Source: Larix kaempferi
Taxonomy: Eukaryota; Streptophyta; Pinopsida; Pinales; Pinaceae
Reading direction: 5' to 3'
Length of the DNA stretch: 64,000 nucleotides
Assembly: GCA_027924585.1 (NCBI GenBank)
Contig: BSBM01000424.1
Coordinates: 496,001 to 560,000, forward strand
Shown here in pieces: positions 37,201-49,140 of the stretch; within the stretch, counting starts at the first letter, position 1; every line of letters begins with the position of its first letter. Made by a program: the position numbers and the translations under genes. The notes beneath the pieces are model-generated. The model was not told the origin of the DNA, ran no database searches, and saw only the letters and a program-made list of their open reading frames with translations.

Positions 37201-38586
37201 TCGCTTGAATGCGGGGCCAGGTCATTTATCGCGAATTGAGACAAGTGAGGAGCCAACAAACATTGAAGATGGCTTGCCAGATGCGCAATTATTCAAAGTC
37301 AAGATGGCTGATGACTACTATGAAGAAATAATTCAGTTTTTGGTGATGGGAACCACACCAGAGGATTTTACCACAAGTAAGAAGAAGCAGTTGTTGGTTA
37401 AGGCTGCGGATTTCCAGTTGATCGTCGGCCAAATTTATAAACTAGGACCAGATGAAGTCTTGAGGCGATGTGTCCTACCTCATGAACAAGGGAAGGTATT
37501 GGTAGAGGCACATGCAGGAGTGGCTGGTGGACACTATGGAGGTCGTGCTACTACCAGAATGGTGCTTTACACAGGGCTTTGGTGGCCCAATCTTCATAAT
37601 GATGTGACGGATTATGCGCGAACTTGCGATGTCTGTCAAAGAATTGGAAAACCCTCAAGGAGGGATGAGATGTCATTGGTACCTCAAGTGACATTGCAAC
37701 CCTTCAATAAATGGGATATGGATTTTGTGGGACCAATCAACCCACCTGGAAAGAGAAATCGTGCATGGTACATCATTACAACAACAAATTATTTAACAAG
37801 ATGTGCAGAGGCGGCACCTCTCATAGATTGCACCGCTGCGACAAAAGCACGATTCTTGTTTGAAAATATTATTACTTGGTTTGGATGCCCACAGATATTG
37901 ATGAGTGACTGGGGGAGTCACTTCATCAATCACACAGTCAGCGCATTGACAAAAGAGCTTTAGATACAACATAAGAAGAGTACCCCATATAATCTGCAAG
38001 CAAATGGAACCATGGAGGCATTCAACAAAGTGTTGGAGCATGCGCTTACAAAGGTTTGTAACGTGAACCGCGATGACTGGAATTTGAAGATTCCAGTAGT
38101 CTTGTGGGCATATTGCACCACTTGTAAAATACTGACGGGACATACACCGTTCAAATTGGTGTATGGGCAAGAGGCAGTCATGCCTATGGAATACATTGTT
38201 CCGAGTTTACGCATAGCAGCCGCGACAGGCATGGACGACGAAGCAACATTGGAAGAACAACTGGTGTAGTTGGTGCGGTTTGAGGAAGAACGTTTTTTCA
38301 CAGGTTTTTACCAACGTGTAGAAAAGGATCGCCAAAAATATTGGCACGATCGACATATTAAAAACAAGCAATTTCAGCAAGGTGACTTGGTGCTGTTGTA
38401 TGACAGCAAGTTCATGAAGAATCCAGGCAAGTTACAGATGCATTGGCTAGGTCCATATCTCATTAGTTGCATTACTTTAGGCTGCGCAATATAGCTGCAG
38501 CAGTTAGATGGAGCACTGCTACTCAAGCTAGTGAATGGTAGCAGGCTGAAGCCCTACAGGATGGGCTCGGAGCCGCGCGATGCGTA
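34295..38586 (+). pseudogene. Gypsy pol: protease, RT, RNase H, integrase
   Basis: The protease region has ILDLGSDVN near 34535-34560. RT starts near 36058 (IIEPVEESEWISPMVVQDKK; VRICVDLRKLNDAC) and has its catalytic YMDD at 36448-36459. RNase H follows in 36498-37187 (HVHVDALSIALGVVLSQPG; LAMVYELQKFKHYLLGG). Integrase comes last, with the H2C2 finger (HAGVAGGHYGG to CDVCQRIGK, 37511-37650) and the catalytic core: WDMDFVGPI, MSDWGSHF, then the glutamate in NGTMEAFNK. Frames run +2, +1, +3, +2, with shifts between 35293 and 35599, near 36480 and near 37150. Stops also lie at 37961, 38267 and elsewhere. Confidence 0.92.
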
Positions 38587-39068
38587 AGGCATTGTAGGAA
38601 AAAAGAAAAGAGATAGGATGCTCGATAGAAGGATGGCGCACTAGCAAGGACAAGATGCACAAGTAGGAGAGATGGGATCGCAGTAGGAATCCATGTTGCG
38701 ATGGCCGCAGGGCCGCGACACGGTAAAATCAACAATAAATACAGACAGTTAAAAGCAGTTAACCAACGATGCTCATCAAAGTGACATGTATTTATGGCGG
38801 ATCCGACCGTTAGATTGACAGGATCGACGGTGGATTCAGGAAGTTAATGCCTTATTTGGTCATGATGATCGACGTGATTTGATCATGATGGTGGAGGGAC
38901 CAATTTGGCGCTATAAGAACGGGCCGAAGCCGGTCGAAATCCATCATTATGCAAGGTGTGGATTGAGCATAGTAGTATTGAGAAGAATTGTGCAAGATTG
39001 AGTACAGTTGAAAAATAGAGTTGTCTTGCGTTGAGCGAGTTTCCAAGTGAGGTAAGGTTGGGCACCCA

Positions 39069-41992
39069 TTGGGCATTGCAGGGCACTGGTGCGACATGCA
39101 GAGTGAACCAGACATGGTTGAGATTTCAAGTGAACAGGACTCACCCATCGTCCCTATATCTATTGAGGAGGAATTTTCTAGTATGCCAGTCGGGTCATCG
39201 ATAATCCCGAAGAAGAGGATGGGTGGGAAGCAACCTAGCTCTTCAGGGCCGCAGAAGAGGAAGACACAATCATCCATAGAATTATAGGAGGAGGTACCTT
39301 CCCAAATGAGTCCATCAAGCCTAGGAGTTGTGGAATCAGCAGTTCGTGCAGGGTCTCTCCTGCAGATATCCTTGGGTATGTACCTCCCTGCCGACCCGGT
39401 GCGCAACCCTGGAAGCTTACCAAGAACCAAAGATACCAAGTCAGGATGCCGGATATACCACAAGGCATGGTATGCACCATAGACATTGTGCCGGTGTTGA
39501 TGCATATGAAGTATCATGACCATGATCTGTTGGCGATGAGGGACGTTATGGTGGAACCATATGTGCTGAGGGTAGCAGCTGGAGGCGGCCCAACACAACA
39601 CATTCCACATGATTGGGCACGTGGATTGGATAAAGAAGGACTGTTGGGATTGATCAACATGCCACATTTTGGGTGGTTGACTGAGGAAAATGCTTGCTTA
39701 AAGCATCTTTTGGCATGTTTCCATGGCGGCATTTTATGGCTGGATAGACCGGTCACAATCACGGTCGACCTTATTTCAGAAATCACGAGGTTGCCTAAGG
39801 ATGGGCCATACCCCTCGGAGTATTTCCAAGGGAAAAATAATGATAAGAAGCTCATGGCGAAGTTGAGGATGCACTATGATTTACAGCGTGACGGACAAGC
39901 ATACCGCATCGACAACATCAATGATCAGGCGGTGCGCATCAGGGCATGGATTTTGGCTACTAAACTAGTGAGGAATAAATGACCCAACCAAGGTAACTCA
40001 GGGGTCATTGCATGCGCTGAGATGTGTGCGCAAGGGGTCCAGATGAACTGGTCGCTCTTTTTAGTGAACTAGTTGATAAAGGATGCGGTGGTAGTCCAGA
40101 CGGGAAAGCGGCCATTCGCATACAGTTGGTTGTTGATCTTAATCGCGCTCGTAGCTTAGATGGAGCCATATGACTATCAAGGTATGGAAGTGTATGCGGT
40201 AAAGGTTTGTAAGGGTGCATGCTACCAGAAACTTTGGTGGGTGCGGGAACCTGAGCAGCTTAAGGATTGCGCTGCGCAGTTCTGGCTCTACTAGGAGGCA
40301 TTGTAGGCGGTAGTTGAGCGAGTTCCGTAATTGTCTCAAGCAGCCGTAATGAAATATCAATGGATTTCTCGGTTTGTGATTGGGCCACATGCCATTCACA
40401 TGCAAGCGCAACGCGACCCAGAGAAGCAGTGGTTACCAACACCATACAAGTTGTCTGACGCAGAGCTAGAGACAATTGTTTATGATTGGCCCGCCGAATG
40501 GAGAGAACCGGTTAGTCTGGCAAAAGAATCGGCGGGGCCACCAGAGGATGCACCAAATGACCAAATACCTGTGATGGACCAGCAGAGTAACCATGACTCG
40601 GACCAAGAGTCGTCGTGGACACCCATTGATGAGGAGGAAGAGTGCATGTTTGAGGAGGCTATAATGAAGGAGCGACACAAACAGGGTATGACAAGTGGTG
40701 CAAGCCCAGGGATGGAAGTGCAGCTAAACCGGCTTATTGAGGCTATCACACATGCCACAGAGGCTTTAGCTGAAGCAATAAAGAAGTAGAAAACAGAAGG
40801 TTTCAGCGAGGTAAAAACTTGAATTAATTCTGTATTTGATGTTTTTTTGAAGAAGGCACCGGAGGTAGCGACCATGCAGGACTTTGGCTCAATCAGCACT
40901 GGGACGCAGGTTCAGAATGTGCAAATTCCATCGACTACGATTGAGACCAACAATGAGGCTCTTAATACTTCCCTGCAGTAGTCACAAAATGTGTTCATCG
41001 ACATTAATGGGCTGTCCATGCAGACACTGGTGAATTTGTTGAGTGTCTCCAATCAGGAGATGGTAGATAGGGAGCTAAGTATCAGTGGCCAGTTCTTGCG
41101 ATAACAGGAGAACGCGGCAGCGGCCCAGAAAGATGTAGAAGAATTAAAGGCGAAGGTGGTATCAGTGCAGGAAATGGTAGAAGAATTGGAGAATAAGCAA
41201 GAGCAGATGATTGCAGAGAATGCTAGAGGAATCGAGAAGCTGAATAAGGAACACGATCGTTTGACAATGGAGAGAGAAAACCTCTGGGACAACAGAGTGC
41301 GGTTGGAAGAGGCAATTTCTGATGCTTGTCAATATGTATTGGAGCCCATCGCGGCGTTGGATGCAGTCGAAAGAGAACAGCGACTTGGGGCCGTCATTTC
41401 CTAGTTGTAGCGCGACAATGCCGACTTACTGACTTTGGTACAACCAGGCACACCGCTAGAGCAAGTAGTAGAAAGGAAAAGTGCCATGGAGGAGTTGGCG
41501 ACCCAGCTAGGAGAGTTGGAGCAAGAAGCGAAAAAAGTACCTGAAGTGACCGCACAATTTTGGGCCAACGTAGTCCAGGATGAGCAATTGGAGCAACTGA
41601 CCAAGCTAGTGCAGGAGGCAGAAGGACAAATAGTAACAATGAAGGCTTTGCTGAGAGTGTTGCCACTGGCGATTCAGGTCACCAAGTCTACGGAGCTGAA
41701 GGAGTTACAATAGCGAGTCGCGAGGGCAAAAGAACGTCAGCAGAACTGCACTACGCAGTTAGATGAGTTCCAAGATATTGGCGTGTAGCTTTCGGTCAAG
41801 GCATTTTCTGCACTGCAGGCCATGCAGGAAGGAAAGAAGAAAGTTGCTGATAAGCTGGTCGAGCATCCATTAGCGTAGGACTTGACAAAGAGTCAGGAGA
41901 TTGTTGCGACGGTCAAGGAGCAATCCAGGGAGATCAGTCAGTAGTACGAAGACTTCAGGTTAAAGATCAATGAATACACCATGTCCAGCTGA
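39069..41992 (+). pseudogene. Long extra frame after pol (env position), unknown function
   Basis: An N-terminal acidic/serine part (39069-39287, frame +3) leads by a frame change near 39300 into one continuous frame (+2) from about 39302 to 41992. That frame has no further shift but 17 in-frame stops (12 TAG, 2 TAA, 3 TGA, including the last at 41990). The first half is globular-looking (HIPHDWARGLDKEGLLGLI; CFHGGILWLDRPVTITVDLI) and resembles accessory proteins seen in plant Gypsy elements. An acidic linker follows (SWTPIDEEEECMFEEAIMK), then a long coiled coil from about 41110 (VQEMVEELENKQEQMI, LEEAISDAC, LATQLGELEQEAKKV). No clear membrane segment is seen, so an envelope role is not supported. 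Confidence 0.75.
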
Positions 41993-42019
41993 CGTGGCTC
42001 GAGGGCGAGCCACAAGATT

Positions 42020-42031
42020 CTGTTGGGGGCC
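42020..42031 (+). other. Gypsy polypurine tract region
   Basis: ctgttgggggcc directly before LTR III; the G-run is the likely plus-strand primer. Confidence 0.6.
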
Positions 42032-42866
42032 TGTTGGTAGGAGGGTTTGGATGAGTCAGCTACGTAGCATCGCGGATGCTGCGCAAGGTCAAAGATGTCG
42101 CGCAAGGAGGAAAACCGCGCACAAGTTGGAAATGATATTATTTTATGTATTTTTGGGTCATTTTGGACCGCATTGTGCGGGTTAGGGTCATTCTTTTGTA
42201 GATATTTTTAAGAATTAGTTAGGCGGTTGTCTAAGTGGACCATGAATGTAAAGGCGCAAGCCTATAAATAGATGTAGCATTACAAGTGTTAGGATCACCC
42301 TTATAAGCTGCAATAGAAGAATGCGGTATGTTTTGTATCGGATATTGATCTTGGTATTTTGAATCTGGGTATGCGATAGAAGAACTGTGTTGATGTATCT
42401 GTATTTTGTTGCGAAGGTTAATATGACATGACGGAGCTTGAGCAGAATCATTGTGTCTTTTGTTGTTTTCCTGTTATGAATATGATATGCGATATGAATC
42501 TGTGAATGATGCGATGTTTCCCTGCTCTAATTGATATTATACTGTTAGATCTATTTGCGCATTAATGGTTTTGTTGATAATGAGATATGTTGAATGATGA
42601 TGCAATTCTCTTTGATGCATAAGATGAATAGTTAGATCTATTAAACAATGTTGTTCTAAGTCGATAAGTAGATGCACATGGTCTTCCTTCATTCGGCAGA
42701 AACGTGGTTCCGTCAGCTCTCCCTCGAACATATTGGGTGAGACTTCATATGCTCTGTAGGTGTTTCTATACAGGGTAAAACCTGTCTGGGCCGCTGCTCA
42801 GGGAGATCATGGTGGTTTGGGTGTCGACAGAGTGAGGAAACCCTGTCGACTAGGTTTGTGTCAACA
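42032..42866 (+). repeat. Gypsy LTR III (outer right)
   Basis: 835 bp, TGTTGGTAGG...TCAACA, TATAAATAG at 42263-42271. It lacks about 8 bp present in LTRs I and II near 42312. Confidence 0.95.
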
Positions 42867-42871
42867 CCCAG
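42867..42871. other. Gypsy target-site duplication, right
   Basis: cccag, perfect match to 29852-29856. Confidence 0.92.
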
Positions 42872-42934
42872 CCAGGTTGATAGACAGAGTAGAAGGATTG
42901 TAACAAAATATAAATTTGTTGGGATAAGATCCCA

Positions 42935-45830
42935 TCAAACGATATCAATAGGAACATTCATCCCACTCTCAACATTATGCCCCATCTGTTCTCGTTGTGC
43001 CTTAACTATTGCAAGGCCCTTCTCGTTTATTCTAATTTTTTCTCATGTCCATCCTATCCTTGGTGACCATGCCCATATGATGTTATTTACATCGATCACC
43101 ATATTTTCTTCTACACCAACAACCCATTATTTGTTTCTATTTAAGCAGTTTGTGTAAAATACCTTAAGATCCTTTGATGCTCCTGTTGGCTTCCACCATT
43201 GCACCACTACTTTGTAAGACCCAAGAGTACTGGCATCTAAATCCTGATAAATATTAACAATCGCCCTACCAAACCATATTTCAAAATATGGATCTGGTGA
43301 TTTCACAATGAACATTTGTCCCTTTACGAAATCCACTCTTGGAATGAATTCATCTCTAGGCTTGTTGCATACTGGTCCAACATAGCAATCCTGCAAAGCA
43401 GGAACATTTTCCTTCAAATAGGAATCCAAAATTTCATGTTCATATCTTGTAGGTTCACTACTATGAATATCATGGCTTGTCGATGGCCAAAAGTTAGTTG
43501 TTGATTGATCAACACTCTCGAAGGGATTGTCCAAAGCTTTATATACAGCCTCCCAATAATTTAACTTGGGACGCCAAAATTGTTCACCTCCCTTCTCAAT
43601 CCCTCGTTTCCAGAATGAAATATATGTTTCTATTCATTTTTATTTATTTTTTTCGTTAATGTCCGAAGGTCTTTTTTATTGCATATTTAATAACCTAGGC
43701 TTCCCCACTTACAATTTTGTGCTACCATATGGTAATGACTGCCACATATGAATAGGAGACGACCAAGATTCATCCCGAAGTGACGCCCTTCATTGCATGA
43801 CTATAATGTTATCTATGAGCTGAAATTTAAAAAACTGGCATTTTTTTATACCGATGATTTTGGTATTTCCATCCAAAAGGTGGGGTTTCACAAAACTCTT
43901 AAAATCATAAAGTTCATTTATTAGATAAGGGACATAGAAATTTTGATCTTCACATGTCCTATACGTATCCATAATTTTTGAGAATGAAAATATATCCTTG
44001 CACATTAGCTTTACTGATAACCTTTCATAAGTTCCATCTATGTCTTCATCGGTGTGTCCAACCGGGAGGAATCCTACTTCAACTATCTCGAACAATGTCC
44101 TTGCTATTAAAAGAGATAAAAATGCAAATACAAAGCGGTTTTTGTTATCGCTTGAACAAATGTCCATTTGCAACAACAATATGGTTGTTAGTTTTCTATT
44201 TGGAATGCATTGATTAGTACCATCAACACACGATATATCTTGTTGCATTACATCTTGTTTTTATATCATAGAATTTTCATATGACTCTCATTGCAATAGA
44301 GAATCATGCAATTGGTGCTTAGATGTTCTGCCTTTGTAGAGAAAATCACCATATTTATCAACCACTAGTTCTTCAAGACTCTTCAAGCATTTAGCTAGGG
44401 ATGTGACAATAAAATTTGATCCCATCTCTAAAAATGAGAGGCTAAAATGGCCAAAACCCCCAGTCTTGTTCCCATGAGTCAACATTCTAGTCAATGATAT
44501 GGGAAGATTCATAACATTACTAAAAGCTTTTTCCTTCTTACCCATCCTTGGAATGGAAGTCTTTGACTTATCCATTTTGTCATGAACAATACTCAGAAAA
44601 GTCTTTGGATTTTTTTGTGAAGTTAATCTGTGAGAATAATATACTTGGCGACAACTTGTGATATATTTATTATGAGCTACATGATGTCCTCGCAACCTTT
44701 CCACCTCACCTGGATCAATGGTCCCCTTAATCCTATTCTGTATTGTAATGCACTCATTACACCTTGAAAAGGAGTTTGATTTCGAAATTTTAACATCTCA
44801 AAAATCTTCTCTCATCACCTTGCTAAAGGAGGATTGTGATACTGGAGGAAAACCAATACTTTCGATTTATTCATTTGCTATTTTTCACAGCAAACCATGG
44901 GACATATTAGATGGAAATAATTTCAGGGTTATCCTTGTTCCATCTTCATTGATTAATCGTGTAAGATGTGGATATTTGTCCGAATTCTCTTCTACAATTT
45001 TATTAATAGTATCTACTAGTGCAACAATGTTTGCCCTAGATTTTTCCAAGCCACTGTTACCATGCACAACTCTCACATCACCATTCAAGAACATGCTTTT
45101 ATAATTGTAGAAAGTGCTCATTTTTATCCCATGGAATTTATACCATGCATTTTGACAGATGTCTACTGTGTCTAATCTCATTGTAAACATGCTTCTTTTA
45201 TTGTCATCTCCTTCTTTGGCCATAGAAGCATTTGATCCCATAGAATTTATAACATACAGTCTTCTTGAATTTCCATTCATACTGTGAAATTTATTCACAC
45301 ATTCAACTATCGATTGAAGTGAAATTTTTTATATACAAATATTTGAGCAACAATGTTCAGTGACAATTTTTGAAAGGAATGCACCCTAATAATTTCCAAT
45401 CCTGTAAGGTACTAATCTTGAATTTCTTTCAGAAATTTTACTTCTAGATTGTCGCTTTACGGAATTGTATGGCCTTGTTCCATTACCTTTAACATATGTA
45501 TATTAACAATGGGGAGTACCTGGAAGGACCATCTGTAAAGCACATTCTTCATAAATATTCCAAATGTTGACCATGTCTGCGTCTGTGTTATTTTTTAGTA
45601 TAAAATCCAAAGGAACATCATTGAGTTCAAGCAAATTGTTTGCAGGCCATCTTACAAGAGAGCCTTCAAATACACCACAAACCTCACAATTTCATAAGAC
45701 TTTATGAACTAAAATACCAAACTCACCAACATCTAGTGGTTTTAATTGTACACTGTCTCCTTCAAAACCACTTGACACTATTCCCCTAATCCTCTAATTA
45801 GAAAATGGACAATATTTTCTGATATTTTGG
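42935..45830 (-). pseudogene. Gene A: DUF7869-like transposase-type protein, stops only
   Basis: One minus-strand frame stays open in phase for about 2.9 kb from near 45830 to the TGA at 42935-42937. It has some 15 internal stops (mostly TAA and TGA) and no frameshift that I can see. In order: VPLDFILKNNTDADMVNIW (45600s), a Cys-containing segment (EHCCSNIC), CQNAWYKFHGIKMSTFYNY, FLSIVHDKMDKSKTSIPRM (44596-44541), LLQMDICSSDNKNRFVFAFL (44178-44119), VGFLPVGHTDEDIDGTYERL (44072-44013), then a C-terminal RVDFVKGQMFIV and FEIWFGRAIVN. The HDKMD, MD(I/N) and GHT(D/H)EDID blocks match my knowledge of DUF7869-containing proteins and would suit an RNase H-like D-D-E nuclease; that catalytic reading is inference. 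The left end lies 64 bp from the Gypsy insertion; the right end is lost at a repeat border near 45820. Confidence 0.75.
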
Positions 45831-47954
45831 GTGGTTTTGGCTGAGTTTGGAGGAAAAAGGGAAAATGACACTTGATTGGACTGCTCAGCTAGTAATATTA
45901 CAGGCTCTCCCAAACAGGATGAGAGGGATACGAATTCTCAGGGAAAGTAATGGAGGGTCTTCAGTAGTGTCTTAATAATGTCACACAACCATCAGAACAG
46001 AAAATTGATCCACAAGTAACTTTAAATATAAAAAACTGTAAAACTAGTCAAGAAATTGTGCTCAAAGAGCTAGTCTTGACAAAATGCAAACCAAACAGCC
46101 TCTAAGGATTTCGAATTCCTCTTCTGAACTTTAATATGATACAGACCTAAACATATGAATAGTATCAAACTGAAATCAAAATTTATGAGCATGAATTGAA
46201 TGTATTTTGCTCTCAGACTTCTTAGGAAGTCTCAAATACATGAATTTCTTAGAATATGGAGTGTAGAAGACTGTAAGGAGTGAAGAAGAGAAGATTTATT
46301 CACTGGATATGCAATATGATGAATAAAGAGAATATGGATGATCATGGAAGGTGCACCATATATTAGGGACTGCTCATAGGAGGGCGCATTCATCAACTAA
46401 AACTTCATGCGTGCGCTCCTCAACACTGAAACCTTGGCTCTGGCGAGAATGGTTGTATCTTGGTCATCCATACACCTTTTTAAACAAGAAAAAAGGTGTT
46501 TCTTAATGTAAATTACCGTACGAACAAAATGGCATAGGTCTCACAACCCATCAATGCTCAAAAATGCTAAAACCAAAACCTCCATTTCGGCCCTTCAACA
46601 TTGTTCCCACTGAATGAAGGGAATGAATAGAGATTTCGAATTGGATGCTTGGTATTCGTTCTTATGAATATCAGATTAGCTTGAATGGAATTCAAGACCT
46701 ACACATCAGAATTCGATGGCTGCAATATAAAATAATATTGAATCAATGTTAAACTTGGGGCACATCACCCAAGCTTGGCTGAGACACATCACTCAACTCT
46801 GAGAAGCAAAAGCTCTCAAGACAATAAAAAAATGACCAAAAGATGTGAGAGGAGCACATTGGAATTATTTTATAGACTGGATGACTTCATGAGCAAGCTA
46901 AGAGCATGTGCGAGTGGACCATATCCCATGAGTCTTCCTTCCTTAATGAGAATTATCAACATCTTGCTTTGTGCAACCTTCTCGCTTTTCCAACTTTCAT
47001 TTCTTTATGTCTTTCACTTGATTTTAGAAACTGTGCCATCTTTCTTTCTAGATGTTTCCTTCTTTTCAAGACGGGCTTCTTTTCTGCACTTTCCTGCTTT
47101 GTTCACTTTCCTACCTTTTCCAGTTTCCTTCTTTTTTGTTGTCACCTTGCTTTTTGGCTGTTTTCTTCTTGTTTCTAGTTTTTTCCTCAAGTAACTGAGG
47201 CCCACCTTTTATTCATGCGCCCTCCTAGCCACATGAGCATCACAACTCATACCAAAATTAATTATTTATGAAAATAAACATAATTGCAAAGTATTTTAAG
47301 CATTAAAATTATTAATAACTAACTACTATACGCCTTGTTCCAAAATTAATTATTTAATGACCCATGGAACAAATGGGTTAGGAGGGTGATCAAGGATCAC
47401 TATGTAGGGTACATGAAACTCCATGGTGATGTCAAAATGCGGACATGACAAAGTTTAATGTTCAATCTTGAAATGGTTTTAGGATATTGGTTTAAATCTC
47501 TAGAGTATGCAATGTTCAAATTAATCCATGTATTTAGTACACATGTTTTAATGTTTAAAATACACATGTTTCGTAAAATATGATCAAATCGTAACTATGC
47601 TTAAATGGAAAAGATCAAGTTCATAAATTCAATTCAAGTTTGTTGGAAGTGTGTTGTAGATTGTATGTAACCAGCATAGATCCATCTTAAACCCAGATCT
47701 ATCAAGCATCGAGAGGGATCCATTTCTTGAGGTGTAATGTTTTTTAAAAATTTGATCTCTCTTGGTTGATAGATTCAAGTTTAAGTTTTAAGTTTTTATT
47801 TTATAGATGAACATCGATTTTTTTAATTACTTTTCATAATTTTTTATTTTATGAGCCAACATGGATTTTTTTAAATGCTTTCCATAATTTTTTATTTTAT
47901 GAGCGGACATGATTTTTTTTTATTTTTATTTTGTTAGGTAGGATCATTACAACA
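45820..47954 (-). repeat. Possible LTR of a minus-strand element
   Basis: On the minus strand a purine run (tatgggggaga) is followed at 47954 by TGTTGTAATGATCC, a typical 3' LTR start. A possible end, CCAAAATATCA, lies near 45820 next to where gene A's frame breaks off. No second copy is in the window, so both borders are tentative. Open frames inside (for example 46775-47194) look like noise. Confidence 0.4.
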
Positions 47955-48108
47955 TCTCCCCCATACTGGGTTGCAGAGCACCTCACTCCTCTTGGTACAA
48001 TCAACTTGAATCTTATATAAATGATTCAAATTTTCAATTTTTAACCGATGTACGGTGCATGTTTAATGTTGAGGTAACACTTTAAGAGTTGGTGAACTAT
48101 AGATGTGG

Positions 48109-48348
48109 CTGAAATCATGGCAAATGGGGATATAAAGCTTTTTTGTTTTTTAATCATAAGAAAGGATTTGAAGATTGTGAAGCTTAGGCTTAATTAGAGC
48201 AATGATTTTAGACAACAACTTGATGAATTTTCATCAGTTTGTTGTAAATAACCATTGCTCTAATTTAACATAAGCTTCACAATCCTGGAACCCTTGTTTG
48301 TGATTAAAAATCAATTGCTCGTTATCTCCATTTTCCATGATTTCAGTT
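48109..48348. mobile_element. Long hairpin, MITE or foldback-like
   Basis: Two imperfect inverted arms of about 115 bp meet near 48228: ctgaaatcatggcaaatgg and gattgtgaagctta and tagagcaatg on the left return in reverse complement on the right. It encodes nothing. Flanking target duplications are not clear. Confidence 0.7.
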
Positions 48349-48469
48349 ATGTGTTTAAATAATTTTGTTTAATTCCATAGTGATCATATAAACAACTATT
48401 AATTCTACACTTGAATGATAAATAAAATATTTAAAAAATTGCAAAATAAAATAATAAAATATTGATAAT

Positions 48470-49140
48470 AAAAAATTAGCAAATTAAAAAAATCCATCAT
48501 AAAATCACCATTTAACTTAGCTAGGAGCATACCATACCAACATTTGACAATGCGCTTAAGCAAGACAAGATTTTGTCACATTTTTGCAATTAGGCTTTGT
48601 CAAATATTAATTGACACAATGTAAAGTATATGAGAAGGTAGATGACTATTATATGGCATATTCAAGTAAATCTAATTAAATACTTGTATATATACACAAT
48701 TGACAATTAACACTATACAAATTTCAAATAAGCATACATTTTCTTCATACAAAAGTTAAATGTTGACAACAAATTTTAGCAAATTAAAAAATTGGACATT
48801 ATGTAAAAATACTATTTAACTTAGCTAGGAGCATATCATACCAACATTTAACAAGGAGTAGGAACGGACAAGGAGTAAGTAAGAAGGTAGGACTATTATA
48901 TGATATATTCAAGTAAAGCTAAGATAATTAAATACAAGTACACAATTGACAATCAACAATATACAAATTTCAAATAAACATACATTTTCTTCATGTACAA
49001 AAGTTAAATTTTGATAAAATATTTTAACAAATTAAAAAAAAATCCATCATAAAAGCACCATTTAACTTACCTAGAATAGCATACCATATCAACATTTAAC
49101 AAGGAGTAAGCAAGGACAACGTTATGTCACATTTTTTCAT
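48470..49140. repeat. Three diverged tandem copies, about 250-300 bp
   Basis: Units start near 48475, 48778 and 49026. Each has caaattaaa, atcatctaa-free AT spacers, accatttaacttagctagga-like, accaacattt and, between units, acaattgacaat and atacaaatttcaaata. No gene seen. Confidence 0.75.

Larger units (their letters stand above)
29857..42866 (+). mobile_element. Three-LTR Ty3/Gypsy retrotransposon
   Basis: A 13,010-bp element with LTRs at 29857-30701, 30714-31558 and 42032-42866 and a perfect cccag target duplication outside LTRs I and III. The interior (31559-42031) runs: primer site, pre-gag frame, gag with several CCHC knuckles, protease, RT, RNase H and integrase (Gypsy order), then a 2.6-kb extra frame after pol. 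Pol needs three frame changes, and stops are common, so it is not autonomous now. The layout with extra frames on both sides of gag-pol recalls the plant Tat/Athila branch; exact lineage is an inference. Confidence 0.95.

Noticed and set aside
38270-38494. Separate small gene after integrase
   Set aside because: It is in the same frame as integrase and reads as its C-terminal part after a stop.
38852-39667. 271-residue minus-strand open frame
   Set aside because: It lies opposite Gypsy coding sequence and reads as an antisense shadow, rich in His, Ser and Pro.
39302-41992. Many TAG/TAA stops as a sign of a changed genetic code (stop read as Gln)
   Set aside because: The intact F-box gene uses normal coding with no internal stops, and decay of methylated retroelements explains the pattern better.
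46775-47194. 139-residue open frame
   Set aside because: Phe/Leu/Ser-rich with shadows in other frames, lying inside a probable LTR; no domain.
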